A DNA stretch of 64,000 nt from Janthinobacterium sp. GW456P (GCF_002127655.1 NZ_NEHB01000006.1:116012-180011), one strand, 5' to 3'. Counted from the stretch's first letter, positions 53,402-62,769 are shown. The notes: a model not told the origin generated them from the letters alone. Numbers and translations: made by a program.

Positions 53402-55174
53402 GTGCCGATCTCCAGTCTCGATAAAGCCGACATTGACCGTTTGAATCAGCAAGCCCTGTCCTGTCTGATCGGCAACCGCCGCCAGGCACGCCGGCTGGCG
53501 CAGATGGCGCTGGCGGCGGCGCAACGACAACAGTATGCGCGCGGCGGCGCATATGCGGAACTCAATCATTGCTGGCTCGCGTATTACGCGGGCGAGGCGG
53601 AACCGTCATGCGAGCGCCTGCGCGCGTATTTCCAGCACAGCGGCGACCTGGAAGGGGGCATGGAAGTGGCCGCCCTGCAGGGCGCGTACGCGAGCCGGCG
53701 CGGCGACTTTGCCGATGCCGAGCAGCATTTTCTGCAGGCGCGCAGCCAGGCCGCGCAGATTCCCGACTCGCTGCACAAGTTCATGCTGTACGCGCGCCTG
53801 GGCGTCGATGCCCTGAACCGTGGCGATACGCAGGACGGCCCGCGCAATTTCCTGCTGGCGCTCGACATCGCCGAGCGTTTCGGCAGTCCCGCGCACCGGG
53901 TCAACAGCCTGTCGAACCTGGCGTCGTCGCAGCATGACCTGGGCAACGATGAAGACGCCATCCCCCTGCTGGTCGAGGCGCTCGACATCATCGGCACGCA
54001 AAAGCTCAAATACCAGCAAACCATCGTTTCGGCCAACCTGGCCATGTGTTTATTAGCCACCGGCAAGCCGGCCGAGGCGCTGGCGCTGGTCGAGCCGTTT
54101 TACGAGTGGCCGGAAGAAGACCTGGCCGTGCGCGCCTTTTTGTTCTGCATCGCCGCCCACGCTGCCATCCTGCTGCGCCAGCCCGAGAAGGCCTTGCAAT
54201 TGCTGCTGCGGGCCGAAGACTATGCGCGCCGGGGCCAGGACCTGGAGGAGCAGATGCATGCATGGCTGGTGCGCGGCAAGCTGGACCTGCACGCGGGCCA
54301 GACGGCGCAGGCGCTGGCGTCCCTGACGCAGGCGCACAGCCTGCTGAGCTGGACGCGCAATCCGTTTCACCAGCAACAGATCCTGCGCGGCTTGGCCGAC
54401 ATCAATGCCCAGCTGGGCGAATGGCAAACGGCGTACGGTTTCCTGCAGCAATACCAGGCCGCGTACGAGGCCAGCAGCAAGTCGGCGCGCGCCTCGCGCA
54501 GCCTGATGCGCAATCTGGAAAAGGAAATGCACAGCCTGAAGGCCGAGCGCGACAAGGCGCTGGAGCTGCAGGCGGCGCGCGAATCGGAAAACGTCAAGCT
54601 CGAGCACCTGAACCGTGAACTGGCGCACCAGATCCTGCACGTCAATTCGCTGCAGGACAGCCTGAAGGAGCAGGCCATGCGCGATCACCTGACGGGCTTG
54701 TACAACCGCCGCCATTTCGAAACCTGCCTCAATGCCATCCTGCACGAGGCCGATGCGGATGCGCCCGTGGCCATCGCCATCATCGACCTGGATTTCTTCA
54801 AGCGCGTCAACGACACCTACGGGCATAATTTTGGCGACGAAGTGCTGATCCAGTTCGCGCGCCTGGTGGAAGGCCAGCTGCGCGGCAGCGATATGGTGTG
54901 CCGCTATGGCGGCGAGGAATTCTGCCTGCTGTTGCGCGAAGCCGACAGCCTTATCGCGGCGCACAAGATCGACGACATCGCCGTGCGCTACCGCCAACTG
55001 CTGATCCAGCAGGCACCGCACAGCTTGACGGGCTGCACCTTTTCTGCCGGCATTGCCGAATATCCGCGCCATGGCGCCGGCCGCCACGAATTGCTGATGC
55101 GCGCCGACAGCGCCCTGTACGCGGCCAAGCAGGCGGGCCGCGACCGCGCCTGCATCGCCGACGCTACTGAATAA
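53402..55174 (+). CDS. TPR-repeat diguanylate cyclase
   Basis: A soluble protein of 590 residues from the GTG at 53402. That start is chosen for the GAGGA 4 nt upstream; a GTG at 53387 is an alternative. The N-terminal 400 residues form TPR helices (repeats such as GDFADAEQHFLQARSQA and GNDEDAIPLLVEALDII), followed by a coiled coil (about 400-455). The GGDEF domain has DHLTGLYNRRHFE, IAIIDLDFFKRVNDTYGHNFGD with both metal Asp sites, and RYGGEEFCLLL as the active loop. It is therefore predicted to make c-di-GMP. No receiver or membrane segment is seen. Its end overlaps the convergent pncC by 11 bp. Confidence 0.9.
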   Translation: MPISSLDKADIDRLNQQALSCLIGNRRQARRLAQMALAAAQRQQYARGGAYAELNHCWLAYYAGEAEPSCERLRAYFQHSGDLEGGMEVAALQGAYASRRGDFADAEQHFLQARSQAAQIPDSLHKFMLYARLGVDALNRGDTQDGPRNFLLALDIAERFGSPAHRVNSLSNLASSQHDLGNDEDAIPLLVEALDIIGTQKLKYQQTIVSANLAMCLLATGKPAEALALVEPFYEWPEEDLAVRAFLFCIAAHAAILLRQPEKALQLLLRAEDYARRGQDLEEQMHAWLVRGKLDLHAGQTAQALASLTQAHSLLSWTRNPFHQQQILRGLADINAQLGEWQTAYGFLQQYQAAYEASSKSARASRSLMRNLEKEMHSLKAERDKALELQAARESENVKLEHLNRELAHQILHVNSLQDSLKEQAMRDHLTGLYNRRHFETCLNAILHEADADAPVAIAIIDLDFFKRVNDTYGHNFGDEVLIQFARLVEGQLRGSDMVCRYGGEEFCLLLREADSLIAAHKIDDIAVRYRQLLIQQAPHSLTGCTFSAGIAEYPRHGAGRHELLMRADSALYAAKQAGRDRACIADATE

Positions 55175-55646
55175 AACGCAGCAGTTCCCGCAAGGCGTGC
55201 GTCACCGCCTGCTCGCGCACGGCCTGGCGGTCGCCCGCGAACACGAGCCGCTGCGTCTGCACGCGCCCGTCCATGGCCCAGCCGAAACAGACGGTGCCGA
55301 CGGGCTTGCCCGGCACGCCGCCCGTGGGTCCGGCGATGCCCGTGGTCGAGACGGCCACCTGGGCTTCGCTGTGGGCCAAGGTGCCTTGCGCCATGGCGGC
55401 CGCCACTTCCTCGCTGACGGCGCCGTGTGCGGCGATCAGTTCGGCGGGCACGCCCAGCATGCTGGTCTTGGCCCCGTTGGAATAGGTGACGAAGCCCCGT
55501 TCGAACCAGGCGCTCGAGCCCGAGATATCGGTGACGGCCTGCGCCACGCCGCCGCCCGTGCACGATTCGGCCGTGGCCAGCAGCAGGCCTTTCGCCTGCA
55601 AGGCCAGGCCGACGGCGGTGGAGAGGGGGACGAGTTCCTTGCTCAT
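55164..55646 (-). CDS. pncC: Nicotinamide-nucleotide amidohydrolase (CinA C-terminal type)
   Basis: Converts nicotinamide mononucleotide to nicotinate mononucleotide in pyridine-nucleotide salvage. It has 160 residues, consisting only of the CinA C-terminal domain. Landmarks are LLLATAESCTGGGVAQAVTD with the catalytic Ser, cited for AESCTGGG, then FVTYSNGAK, AVSTTGIAGPTGG and GKPVGTVCFGW. Start at 55646 (MSKELVPL). In many Burkholderiales it lies in a thiL-pgpA-pncC cluster; here thiL is 5.5 kb away and pgpA is absent between them. Confidence 0.93.
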   Translation of the reverse strand: MSKELVPLSTAVGLALQAKGLLLATAESCTGGGVAQAVTDISGSSAWFERGFVTYSNGAKTSMLGVPAELIAAHGAVSEEVAAAMAQGTLAHSEAQVAVSTTGIAGPTGGVPGKPVGTVCFGWAMDGRVQTQRLVFAGDRQAVREQAVTHALRELLRFIQ

Positions 55647-55869
55647 GGATGGCTCCTGTGTGCGGTGAAAATGGTGGCAAGACTGTAGCATGGCCGACGG
55701 TAAAAGAAACTTTCCCCGGTCACAGCGAAAATGCGTACACTCTTTTATACATTTGCTACCACTTCGGGCCGGCAGGCGCTCTGTCGCTGCGCCACCCTGG
55801 TGCGCATCGCTCGAACAGGCAGGCGGCATGGTGCCGCGCCTTCATATGCATTATCTTTACTCGGTTGTC

Positions 55870-56487
55870 ATGGCAATTCTGAACTGGACCTGGTGGCATC
55901 ATCCTGGCCCCCTGCGCTGCCCCGTGCGCGGCGCTGCTCGCCGCTCCCTGCGCTGGGGCTGGCTCATGCTGCTCCTGGGCGTGCTGTGCGCCGATGCGCG
56001 GGCGCAGGTGCCGGGGGAGCTGGAACGCCAGGTCAAAGCCGGATATCTGTACAAGTTTGCCGGCTATGTCGAGTGGCCCGATGGCAGCTTTGCCCGGCCC
56101 GACTCCCCGCTGGTGATCGGCGTGGCGGGCGCCGATGCGCTGGCCGAGCAGCTCGAACAGAGCGTGGCCGGGCACAGCGTCAACGGCCGCGCCGTGCAGG
56201 TGAAAAAAGTGCGCCGCGGCGACGTGCTGGCCGGGCTGCACGTGCTGTACCTGGGCGCGCTGGATAAAATGGCGCTGCAGGATATGCTGGCCGCCAGCCG
56301 TGGCCTGGCGTTGCTGACGGTATCCGATTCGGATGAGGTCTACGCGATGGGCAGCATGATCAATTTTGTGATGGCCGACGACAAGGTGCGCTTCGACGTG
56401 GCGCTGAAACCCGTGGCGCAGGCGCATATCCGCATCAGCGCGCGCATGCTGCTGGCCGCCTACCGCGTGCAGACGGGAGGCGCCTGA
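55870..56487 (+). CDS. YfiR-family periplasmic protein (DUF4154)
   Basis: A 205-residue exported protein with an uncleaved-looking basic N-terminus and hydrophobic signal segment (about 29-46, ending ARAQ). The YfiR core has LERQVKAGYLYKFAGYVEWP, cited for KAGYLYKFAGYVEWP, FARPDSPLVIGV and GSMINFVMADDKVRFDVAL. In Pseudomonas, YfiR binds the periplasmic part of the CHASE8 protein YfiN and restrains c-di-GMP production. Here the next gene (TGATG overlap) encodes a CHASE8 histidine kinase, its probable partner. The ATG at 55870 is chosen; several upstream codons are open. Confidence 0.88.
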   Translation: MAILNWTWWHHPGPLRCPVRGAARRSLRWGWLMLLLGVLCADARAQVPGELERQVKAGYLYKFAGYVEWPDGSFARPDSPLVIGVAGADALAEQLEQSVAGHSVNGRAVQVKKVRRGDVLAGLHVLYLGALDKMALQDMLAASRGLALLTVSDSDEVYAMGSMINFVMADDKVRFDVALKPVAQAHIRISARMLLAAYRVQTGGA

Positions 56488-58517
56488 TGATACGACTGCG
56501 CTCGATACGCCACAAACTGATGTCGGTGGTCTTGCTGACCACCCTGGTGGCGCTCGTCATTTCGCTGGGCACCATCGTCGTCTACGACTTGCGCGCCTAC
56601 CACCGCAACCTGGTGGCCGACATCAGCACCCAGGCCGAACTGCTCGGGCACATGAGTTCGGCCGCGCTGGCCTTCGACGACGAGCGCCTGGCGCTGGAAA
56701 ACCTCAATCTGATGCGCATCCGCCCGCGCGTAACGGCCGGCGCCCTGTACAAGGCCGACGGCAGCCTGTTTGCCAGCTACCGCGCGAATGAACGCCTGGG
56801 CGAGCTGCCGGCGCAGGCGGGCCAGGAAGGCGTCAGCATCGCGGGCAAGTCCGTGGAACTGTTCAAGCCCATCGTCGACAATGGCGAACTGCTGGGCACC
56901 GTCTACCTGCGCGCCGACTATGAACTGGCGGGCCGCACGGCCGATTACCTGGCCATCGCGCTGGGCGTGACGGTGCTGGCGCTGCTGGTGGCCTTGCTGC
57001 TGCTGCGCCGCCTCGACTACGTGATCACCCAGCCCATCCTCGACATCGCCGACGTGGCGCGCGAGGTGATCGAAACGGGCGACTATTCGCGCCGCGCGCG
57101 CAAGCTCAGCGTCGACGAGGTGGCGCAGCTGGTCGATTCCTTCAACAAGATGCTGGCCGAGATCGAGCTGCGCACGCAGGCGCTGGAGCGCTCGAACGGC
57201 GAGCTGGCGCGCGAGGGCGAGCAGCGCACCCAGGCGCAGCAGGAAGTCATGCGCCTGAACCAGGAGCTGGAAGTGCGCGTGCACGAGCGCACGATGCAGC
57301 TGGAAATGACGAATGGCGAACTGGCCATGGCGATGGAAGAGGCGCGCAGCGCCAACTATGCCAAGTCGGCCTTTTTGTCGTCGATGAGCCATGAATTGCG
57401 CACGCCCCTGAACGCCATCCTGGGCTTCGCGCAAATCCTCAGTTCCGACCGTCTGCCGTCGACCCTCGAGCAAAAGAAGGAGTTCGCCGGGCATATCCTG
57501 AAATCGGGGCGCCACCTGCTGACCTTGATCAATGAAATCCTCGACCTGGCGAAGGTGGAATCGGGCACCGTCAGCCTGTCGCTCGAACCGGTGGGCCTGG
57601 ATGCCATCTTGCTGGAGTGCCGCGACATGATCGCGCCGCTGGCCAGCCAGCGCGGCATCGGCATGAGCTTTCCCGACGCTTGCCCCCTGAACGTGCTGGC
57701 CGACCGCACGCGCCTCAAGCAGATTCTGTTGAACCTGCTGTCGAATGCGCTCAAGTACAACCGCGAGCATGGCGAAGTGAGCATCGTTTGCGCGCCGCAG
57801 GCGGACGGACGGGTGCGCATCAGCGTGCGCGACACGGGCGTGGGCCTCGACGGCGAACAGGTGGCGCTGCTGTTCCAGCCCTTCAACCGGCTGGGGCAGG
57901 AAGGCGGCACGGAAGAAGGCAGCGGCATCGGCCTGGTGGTCACCAAGCGCCTGGTGGAGCTGATGGATGGCAGCATCGGCGTTTCCAGCGCGCCCGGCGA
58001 GGGCAGCACCTTCTGGATCGAGCTGCGCGTGGTCGACGCCTTGCCCGCGCCCGACCTGCTGGCCTTGCCGCGGCCCGACTTGGCCGGGGCGCTGCTCGAG
58101 CACAGCGCCCCCGTGACCCTGCTGTACGTGGAAGACAATCCCGCCAACCTGACCCTGGTCGAGGAAATCGTCCGCTACTGCCCGCAATTGCAGCTGCTGA
58201 CGGCCACGGATGGCCGCCTGGGGGTGGAAATGGCGCGCACGCACCTGCCGCAGCTGATCCTGATGGACATCAATCTGCCGCACGTGAACGGCACGGAAGC
58301 GCTGAAGCTGCTGCGCGCCGATCCCCGCACGGCGCACATTCCCGTCATCGCCCTGACGGCCAACGCCATGCCGGGCGACGTCGAGCGCAGCATGGCGCTG
58401 GGCTTTTACCGCTACCTGACCAAGCCGATCAACCTCGATGAATTTACCGAGGCAATCAACAGCACCCTGGCCTATGTGGCGCAGCAGCGCCGGCAGAAGG
58501 GAACAGGCGCGCCATGA
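56487..58517 (+). CDS. Hybrid histidine kinase with CHASE8 sensor, HAMP and receiver
   Basis: A 676-residue inner-membrane protein: TM1 (about 11-33), a periplasmic CHASE8 domain (about 35-150; SSAALAFDDERLALENL), TM2 (about 152-174), HAMP, a coiled coil (about 225-290), HisKA with His302 in SSMSHELRTPLNAIL, an ATPase domain with LSNALKY, DTGVGLDG and GSGIGLVV, and a C-terminal receiver with phospho-acceptor Asp594 (LMDINLP). CHASE8-HAMP is the input used by YfiN-type cyclases, but here the output is phosphorelay. It overlaps the YfiR gene by 1 bp and the downstream EAL gene by 4 bp. Confidence 0.93.
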   Translation: MIRLRSIRHKLMSVVLLTTLVALVISLGTIVVYDLRAYHRNLVADISTQAELLGHMSSAALAFDDERLALENLNLMRIRPRVTAGALYKADGSLFASYRANERLGELPAQAGQEGVSIAGKSVELFKPIVDNGELLGTVYLRADYELAGRTADYLAIALGVTVLALLVALLLLRRLDYVITQPILDIADVAREVIETGDYSRRARKLSVDEVAQLVDSFNKMLAEIELRTQALERSNGELAREGEQRTQAQQEVMRLNQELEVRVHERTMQLEMTNGELAMAMEEARSANYAKSAFLSSMSHELRTPLNAILGFAQILSSDRLPSTLEQKKEFAGHILKSGRHLLTLINEILDLAKVESGTVSLSLEPVGLDAILLECRDMIAPLASQRGIGMSFPDACPLNVLADRTRLKQILLNLLSNALKYNREHGEVSIVCAPQADGRVRISVRDTGVGLDGEQVALLFQPFNRLGQEGGTEEGSGIGLVVTKRLVELMDGSIGVSSAPGEGSTFWIELRVVDALPAPDLLALPRPDLAGALLEHSAPVTLLYVEDNPANLTLVEEIVRYCPQLQLLTATDGRLGVEMARTHLPQLILMDINLPHVNGTEALKLLRADPRTAHIPVIALTANAMPGDVERSMALGFYRYLTKPINLDEFTEAINSTLAYVAQQRRQKGTGAP

Positions 58518-61090
58518 TCAGCCAGGCCGATATCTATGCGGCGAAAATTCTCATCGTCGATGACCAGGACGTCAATTTGCGCCTGCTCGAGCATTTGCTG
58601 CACAGCGGCGGCTACACGGCCATCACCAGCACCCTCGACGCGCGCGCCGTGGCCGGCCTGCACCAGCGCCACCAGTATGACCTGATCATCCTCGACCTGG
58701 TCATGCCGGGCATGAGCGGCTATGAGGTGATGGATGCCTTGCGCCCGCTGGAGCTGGAAGGCTACCTGCCCGTGCTGGTGATCGCCGCCGACCCCGACGC
58801 CAAGCTGGCGGCGCTGGAAGCGGGCGCGCGCGACTTCATCAGCAAGCCCTTCGACGCGCTCGAGGTGCTCACGCGCATCCGCAACATGCTCGAAGTGCGG
58901 CTGCTGCACCGCGCCGCGCGCCACTACAACACCTTGCTTGAACGCACGGTGGGCCAGCGCACGGCCGAACTGCAGCGCTTTCGCGGCGCCATGGACGCCA
59001 CCACCGACGCCATTTTCCTCGTCGACGTGCTGGGCATGACTCTGGTCGACGTCAACGACGGCGCCTGCCGGCTGCTCGGCTATGCGCGCAGCGAACTGCT
59101 GGCGCTGGCGCCCGGCACCCTGCTGCCATCGCCGCCGGCCCCGCCGCTGGCCGCGCTGCCGGGCGGCCCGGCCCACCTGGCCACGGAAGTGACGGAATGC
59201 GAACTGGTGCGGCGCGACCTGAGCCTGATACCCGTGGAACTGGGCTGGCACTGGTATGCGCAGGCGCCCGTGATGGGCGGGCAGGCTGCGGGCGGCCTGC
59301 TGCTGATCGCCGTGGCGCGCGACATCAGCGAGCGGCGCCAGGCGCAGGAGCGCCTGAAGCACCTGGCCCATTACGATGGCTTGACGGGCCTGCCGAACCG
59401 CAGCCTGTTCTACCAGACCCTGGCCCAGGCCGTCGAACTGGCGCAGGAAAAAAGCTGGCGCATCGTGGTGTTGTTCATCGCGCTCGACCGCTTCAAAAGC
59501 ATCAACGACACCCTGGGCGCGGCGCTGGGCGACGAACTGCTGCGCCAGTTCAGCAACCGCCTGGTCGAATGCGTGCGCCTGCGCGACACGGTGGGGCGCC
59601 TGGGCAACGACGAATTCGCGCTGATCCTGACCATGAGCCGCAACCAGCAGGAAGCCGTGGCCGTGGCCAACCAGGTGCGCGAAGCCCTGCGCGCGCCGTT
59701 CGACTTGCGCGGCCACGCGGCCACCCTGACGGCCAGCATCGGCATCGCCATGTATCCGGACGACGCCACCGACCCGGAAACCCTGATCAAGTACGCGAAT
59801 ACGGCCATGGGCGGCGCCAAGCAGGCGGGCCGCGACGGCTACCGCTTTTTCACGGCCGGCATGAACGTGCAGGTGCTGGCGCGCCTGGACCTGGAACTGG
59901 CGCTGCGCCATGCGCTCGAACACGATCAATTCATTCTGTACTACCAGCCGAAGGTGGATTTGCGCACGGGCCGCATCAGCGGCGTCGAAGCGCTGCTGCG
60001 CTGGCGCCGCCCCGGCTACGGGCTGGTGGCGCCGGCCGAATTCGTGCCGGTGCTGGAAGACACGGGCCTGATCGTGCGCGTGGGCGCCTGGGTGATCCAG
60101 GCCGCCTGCCGCCAGATCGCCGAATGGCGCGACAGCGAAGTGGGACCCGTGCACGTGGCCGTCAATGTGTCGAGCCGTCAGTTTGCCGAAGGCGACCTGG
60201 AAGGCGAAGTGACGCGCGCGCTGACGCGGCACAACGTGGCGCCCGAGCTGCTGGAGCTGGAACTGACGGAAACGGCGCTGATGTCGAACGCCGAGCGCAC
60301 CATCGTCGTGCTGGGCAAGCTGAAAAAAATCGGCGTGAAGGTGGCCATCGACGATTTCGGCACCGGTTACTCGAGCCTCGCGTATCTGCAGCGCTTCCCC
60401 ATCGACAAGCTGAAAATCGACATCGCCTTCGTGCGCAACATCACCAGCAACCCGAACGACGCGGCCATCGCGCTGGCCATCGTCAGCATGGCGCACAGCC
60501 TGAAACTGAGCGTGGTGGCCGAGGGCGTGGAATCGCGCCCGCAGCTCGAATACCTGCGGCGCAACCGCTGCGACGAGATCCAGGGCTTTTATTTCAGCCG
60601 CGCCCTGCCGGCGCTGGAACTGGGGCAGATGATCGCCGCGGGCGCCGGCCTGCCGCCCGGCCACGACCCGGCCGCCCAGCCGGCGCAAACCCTGCTCATC
60701 GTCGACGACGACGTCAACGTGCTGTCCTCGCTGCACCGCCTGTTCCGTCCCGAGGGCTACCAGATCCTCACGGCCAGCACGCCGGCCGAAGGGTTTGAAA
60801 TGCTGGCCCTGCACAGGGTGCACGTGATCGTCTGCGACCAGCGCATGCCCAGCATGAGCGGCACGGAATTCCTCAGCAAAGTGAAGGAGCTGTACCCGGA
60901 AACCATCCGCATCATCCTGTCCGGCTACACGGGCCTCGAAGCCGTGCTCGACTCGATCAACCGCGGCGCCATCTACCGTTTTTATACGAAACCGTGGGAC
61001 GACACCCAACTGCGCGACAACATCCGCCTGGCCTTCCAGCACTACTGGATGGTGAACCAGCCGGGGCTGGCGCGCGTGGCCGTGCGCTAG
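58514..61090 (+). CDS. REC-PAS-GGDEF-EAL-REC protein, predicted c-di-GMP phosphodiesterase
   Basis: An 858-residue cytoplasmic protein. The first receiver (about 10-125) has Asp61; a PAS-like domain follows (about 156-275). The GGDEF domain (about 285-445) is degenerate. The signature reads GNDEF (364-368), and the first metal Asp is replaced by Ala323 in FIALDRF. The EAL domain (about 455-705) keeps EALLRW (492-497), NVSSRQ, ELTET, DDFGTGYSSL, DKLKID and AEGVE, so it should be active. A second, RpfG-like receiver (about 725-845) has Asp775. It is translated in 4-bp overlap with the kinase, which likely phosphorylates one or both receivers. Confidence 0.93.
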   Translation: MISQADIYAAKILIVDDQDVNLRLLEHLLHSGGYTAITSTLDARAVAGLHQRHQYDLIILDLVMPGMSGYEVMDALRPLELEGYLPVLVIAADPDAKLAALEAGARDFISKPFDALEVLTRIRNMLEVRLLHRAARHYNTLLERTVGQRTAELQRFRGAMDATTDAIFLVDVLGMTLVDVNDGACRLLGYARSELLALAPGTLLPSPPAPPLAALPGGPAHLATEVTECELVRRDLSLIPVELGWHWYAQAPVMGGQAAGGLLLIAVARDISERRQAQERLKHLAHYDGLTGLPNRSLFYQTLAQAVELAQEKSWRIVVLFIALDRFKSINDTLGAALGDELLRQFSNRLVECVRLRDTVGRLGNDEFALILTMSRNQQEAVAVANQVREALRAPFDLRGHAATLTASIGIAMYPDDATDPETLIKYANTAMGGAKQAGRDGYRFFTAGMNVQVLARLDLELALRHALEHDQFILYYQPKVDLRTGRISGVEALLRWRRPGYGLVAPAEFVPVLEDTGLIVRVGAWVIQAACRQIAEWRDSEVGPVHVAVNVSSRQFAEGDLEGEVTRALTRHNVAPELLELELTETALMSNAERTIVVLGKLKKIGVKVAIDDFGTGYSSLAYLQRFPIDKLKIDIAFVRNITSNPNDAAIALAIVSMAHSLKLSVVAEGVESRPQLEYLRRNRCDEIQGFYFSRALPALELGQMIAAGAGLPPGHDPAAQPAQTLLIVDDDVNVLSSLHRLFRPEGYQILTASTPAEGFEMLALHRVHVIVCDQRMPSMSGTEFLSKVKELYPETIRIILSGYTGLEAVLDSINRGAIYRFYTKPWDDTQLRDNIRLAFQHYWMVNQPGLARVAVR

Positions 61091-61105
61091 GACGATTCCT
61101 TCTTC

Positions 61106-62086
61106 TTACTCGCTGAAGTGGTCGAACGACGACAACTGCAAGTCCAGCGGTTGCCCCTGCGCATCGACCAGCCGCAAGCCTGCTTGCGCCTCGATGCGGC
61201 CCACGCGCGTGACGGGCGTGCCGCAGGCGATGCCCAGCGCGGCGATGGCCTCGCGCGACGATGCGGGCGCCGCGAAGCACAGTTCATAATCGTCGCCGCC
61301 GGCGGCCGTGTAGCGGCGGCGCAGGCCTGTCTCCTGCCGCGCCAGTATCGGGCCGACCGGCAGGGCGTCGACGTCGAGGGTGGCGCCCACTTGCGACGCC
61401 TTTAATATGTGGCCCAAATCTCCCGCCAGGCCGTCCGAAATGTCGATGGCCGCATGCGCCAGCCCTTGCTCGGCCAGCGCGCAACCGAGCGCCACGCGCG
61501 GCGTGGGCGTGTGCATGCGCGCGCTGGCAGTGGCCAGGTCGGCGGGCGCCAATTCGTGCTCCATGCGGTAGCCGGCCAGCGCCAGGCGCGCGTCGCCCAG
61601 GGTGCCGCTGACCCAGATATCGTCGCCCGCCACGGCCGCGCTGCGGCGCAGGGCCTGGCCCGGCGCCAGTTCGCCGAACACGGTGATGCAGATATTCAAG
61701 GGTCCCTTGGTGGTGTCGCCGCCGATGAGTTCGCAATCAAAGGCGTCGGCCAGCGCGAACAGACCCTCGGCAAAGCCGGCCAGCCAGGCGTGCTGCGCCT
61801 GCGGCAGGGCCAGGGCCAAGGTAAAGGCCACGGGGCGCGCGCCCATGGCGGCCAGGTCGGACAGGTTCACGGCCAGGCTTTTGTGACCGAGCATGCGGGC
61901 ATCGGCGCCGGCAAAGAAATGCCGGTCCTCGACCAGCATGTCCGAGGAGATGGCGATCTGCTTGCCGGCGCCGGGCGTGAGCAGCGCGCAATCGTCGCCG
62001 ATGCCCAGGGTGGCGCGGCCGGGGCGCTGGCGCACGAAATATTGTTTGATCAGGTCGAATTCGGAAAGCGCGTCGTGTGGGGCCAT
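61106..62086 (-). CDS. thiL: Thiamine-monophosphate kinase
   Basis: Final step of thiamine diphosphate synthesis. It has 326 residues of the PurM-like fold. Motifs are LGIGDDCALL, SSDMLVEDRHF, AVNLSDLAAMGARP, IGGDTTKGPLNI and DISDGLAGDLGHIL, and the family ending GGDDYELCFA is also present. Start at 62086 (MAPHDALSEFDLIKQYF). In related genomes pgpA follows; here the next gene downstream is the convergent EAL gene, 15 bp away. Confidence 0.96.
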   Translation of the reverse strand: MAPHDALSEFDLIKQYFVRQRPGRATLGIGDDCALLTPGAGKQIAISSDMLVEDRHFFAGADARMLGHKSLAVNLSDLAAMGARPVAFTLALALPQAQHAWLAGFAEGLFALADAFDCELIGGDTTKGPLNICITVFGELAPGQALRRSAAVAGDDIWVSGTLGDARLALAGYRMEHELAPADLATASARMHTPTPRVALGCALAEQGLAHAAIDISDGLAGDLGHILKASQVGATLDVDALPVGPILARQETGLRRRYTAAGGDDYELCFAAPASSREAIAALGIACGTPVTRVGRIEAQAGLRLVDAQGQPLDLQLSSFDHFSE

Positions 62087-62175
62087 GGCGTAGTGTGTGC
62101 GTTGAGTGATGGTGTGGCCCGGCTATTATAGGCTGGCCTACAATACAGGCCTTTGCCACCGCCGATCATGTCCCT

Positions 62176-62769
62176 ATGCCCCTCCACGATATCCACGCCG
62201 TGATGCAATCCTATCTTGACGATGGCTGGCTGCGCGATCCGCAAGCCGTCGGCCTGGCCACGTTCACGGCGCCGGAACTGCTGGCGCTCGGGTTTTATGA
62301 ACTGTGCGATGGCGGCCAGCTGTGCCTGTATGAGGATGAGCGCTGGTTCCGCCGCGCCAGCCGGGCCGTGCAAACATCGTTCAAGGTGTATCTGCAAGGC
62401 GGCCGCTTGCATGCGAACGGATTGGAACTCGGTTATCAGGTACGCCTGGCCAGCGTGCTGCGCGCGGCGCGGCGGCCCTTGCCGCCGTATCGCCTGCTGC
62501 TGGAGGCAGGGGCGCGCAGCGGTGCGCTGCTGTTCGAGAATGGCCTGGTGCTGCAGTTCGCAGCCAACCTGCGCGGCGCGCAGCGCCATTATTTCCTGAC
62601 CCTTGTCGAGGGGCAGTTGCCCGACCCTGGCGCGGGCGACCTCGATCTGCGCGCCGCCAGCGAGGGTCATGTCCAGGCCCTGTACGACAGCCGCGACCCT
62701 GCCGACCTGCAGCGCCTGGCCCGGCGCGGCAATGCGGCGCTGCGCGAGCTGGCGCAGCTGCTTTCTTAA
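62176..62769 (+). CDS. Hypothetical protein
   Basis: A 197-residue soluble protein that I do not recognise. It begins MPLHDIHAVMQSYLDDGWLR and has a Leu/Ala-rich composition, a possible beta-rich core (FKVYLQGGRLHANGLELGY) and a helical C-terminus. It has no signal peptide, membrane segment, Cys pair or catalytic motif. A TACAAT-like -10 box and the small inverted repeat GGCCT/AGGCC lie in the divergent gap with thiL. Its last 4 bp overlap the convergent marR gene. Codon use matches its neighbours, so it is probably a genuine gene. Confidence 0.65.
   Translation: MPLHDIHAVMQSYLDDGWLRDPQAVGLATFTAPELLALGFYELCDGGQLCLYEDERWFRRASRAVQTSFKVYLQGGRLHANGLELGYQVRLASVLRAARRPLPPYRLLLEAGARSGALLFENGLVLQFAANLRGAQRHYFLTLVEGQLPDPGAGDLDLRAASEGHVQALYDSRDPADLQRLARRGNAALRELAQLLS

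Noticed and set aside
58472..61042. 856-codon open frame antisense to the EAL protein gene
   Set aside because: Its composition (Gln, His, Arg, Ala-rich with no recognisable domain) is typical of the complement of a high-GC coding frame. The plus strand encodes a well-defined multi-domain protein.
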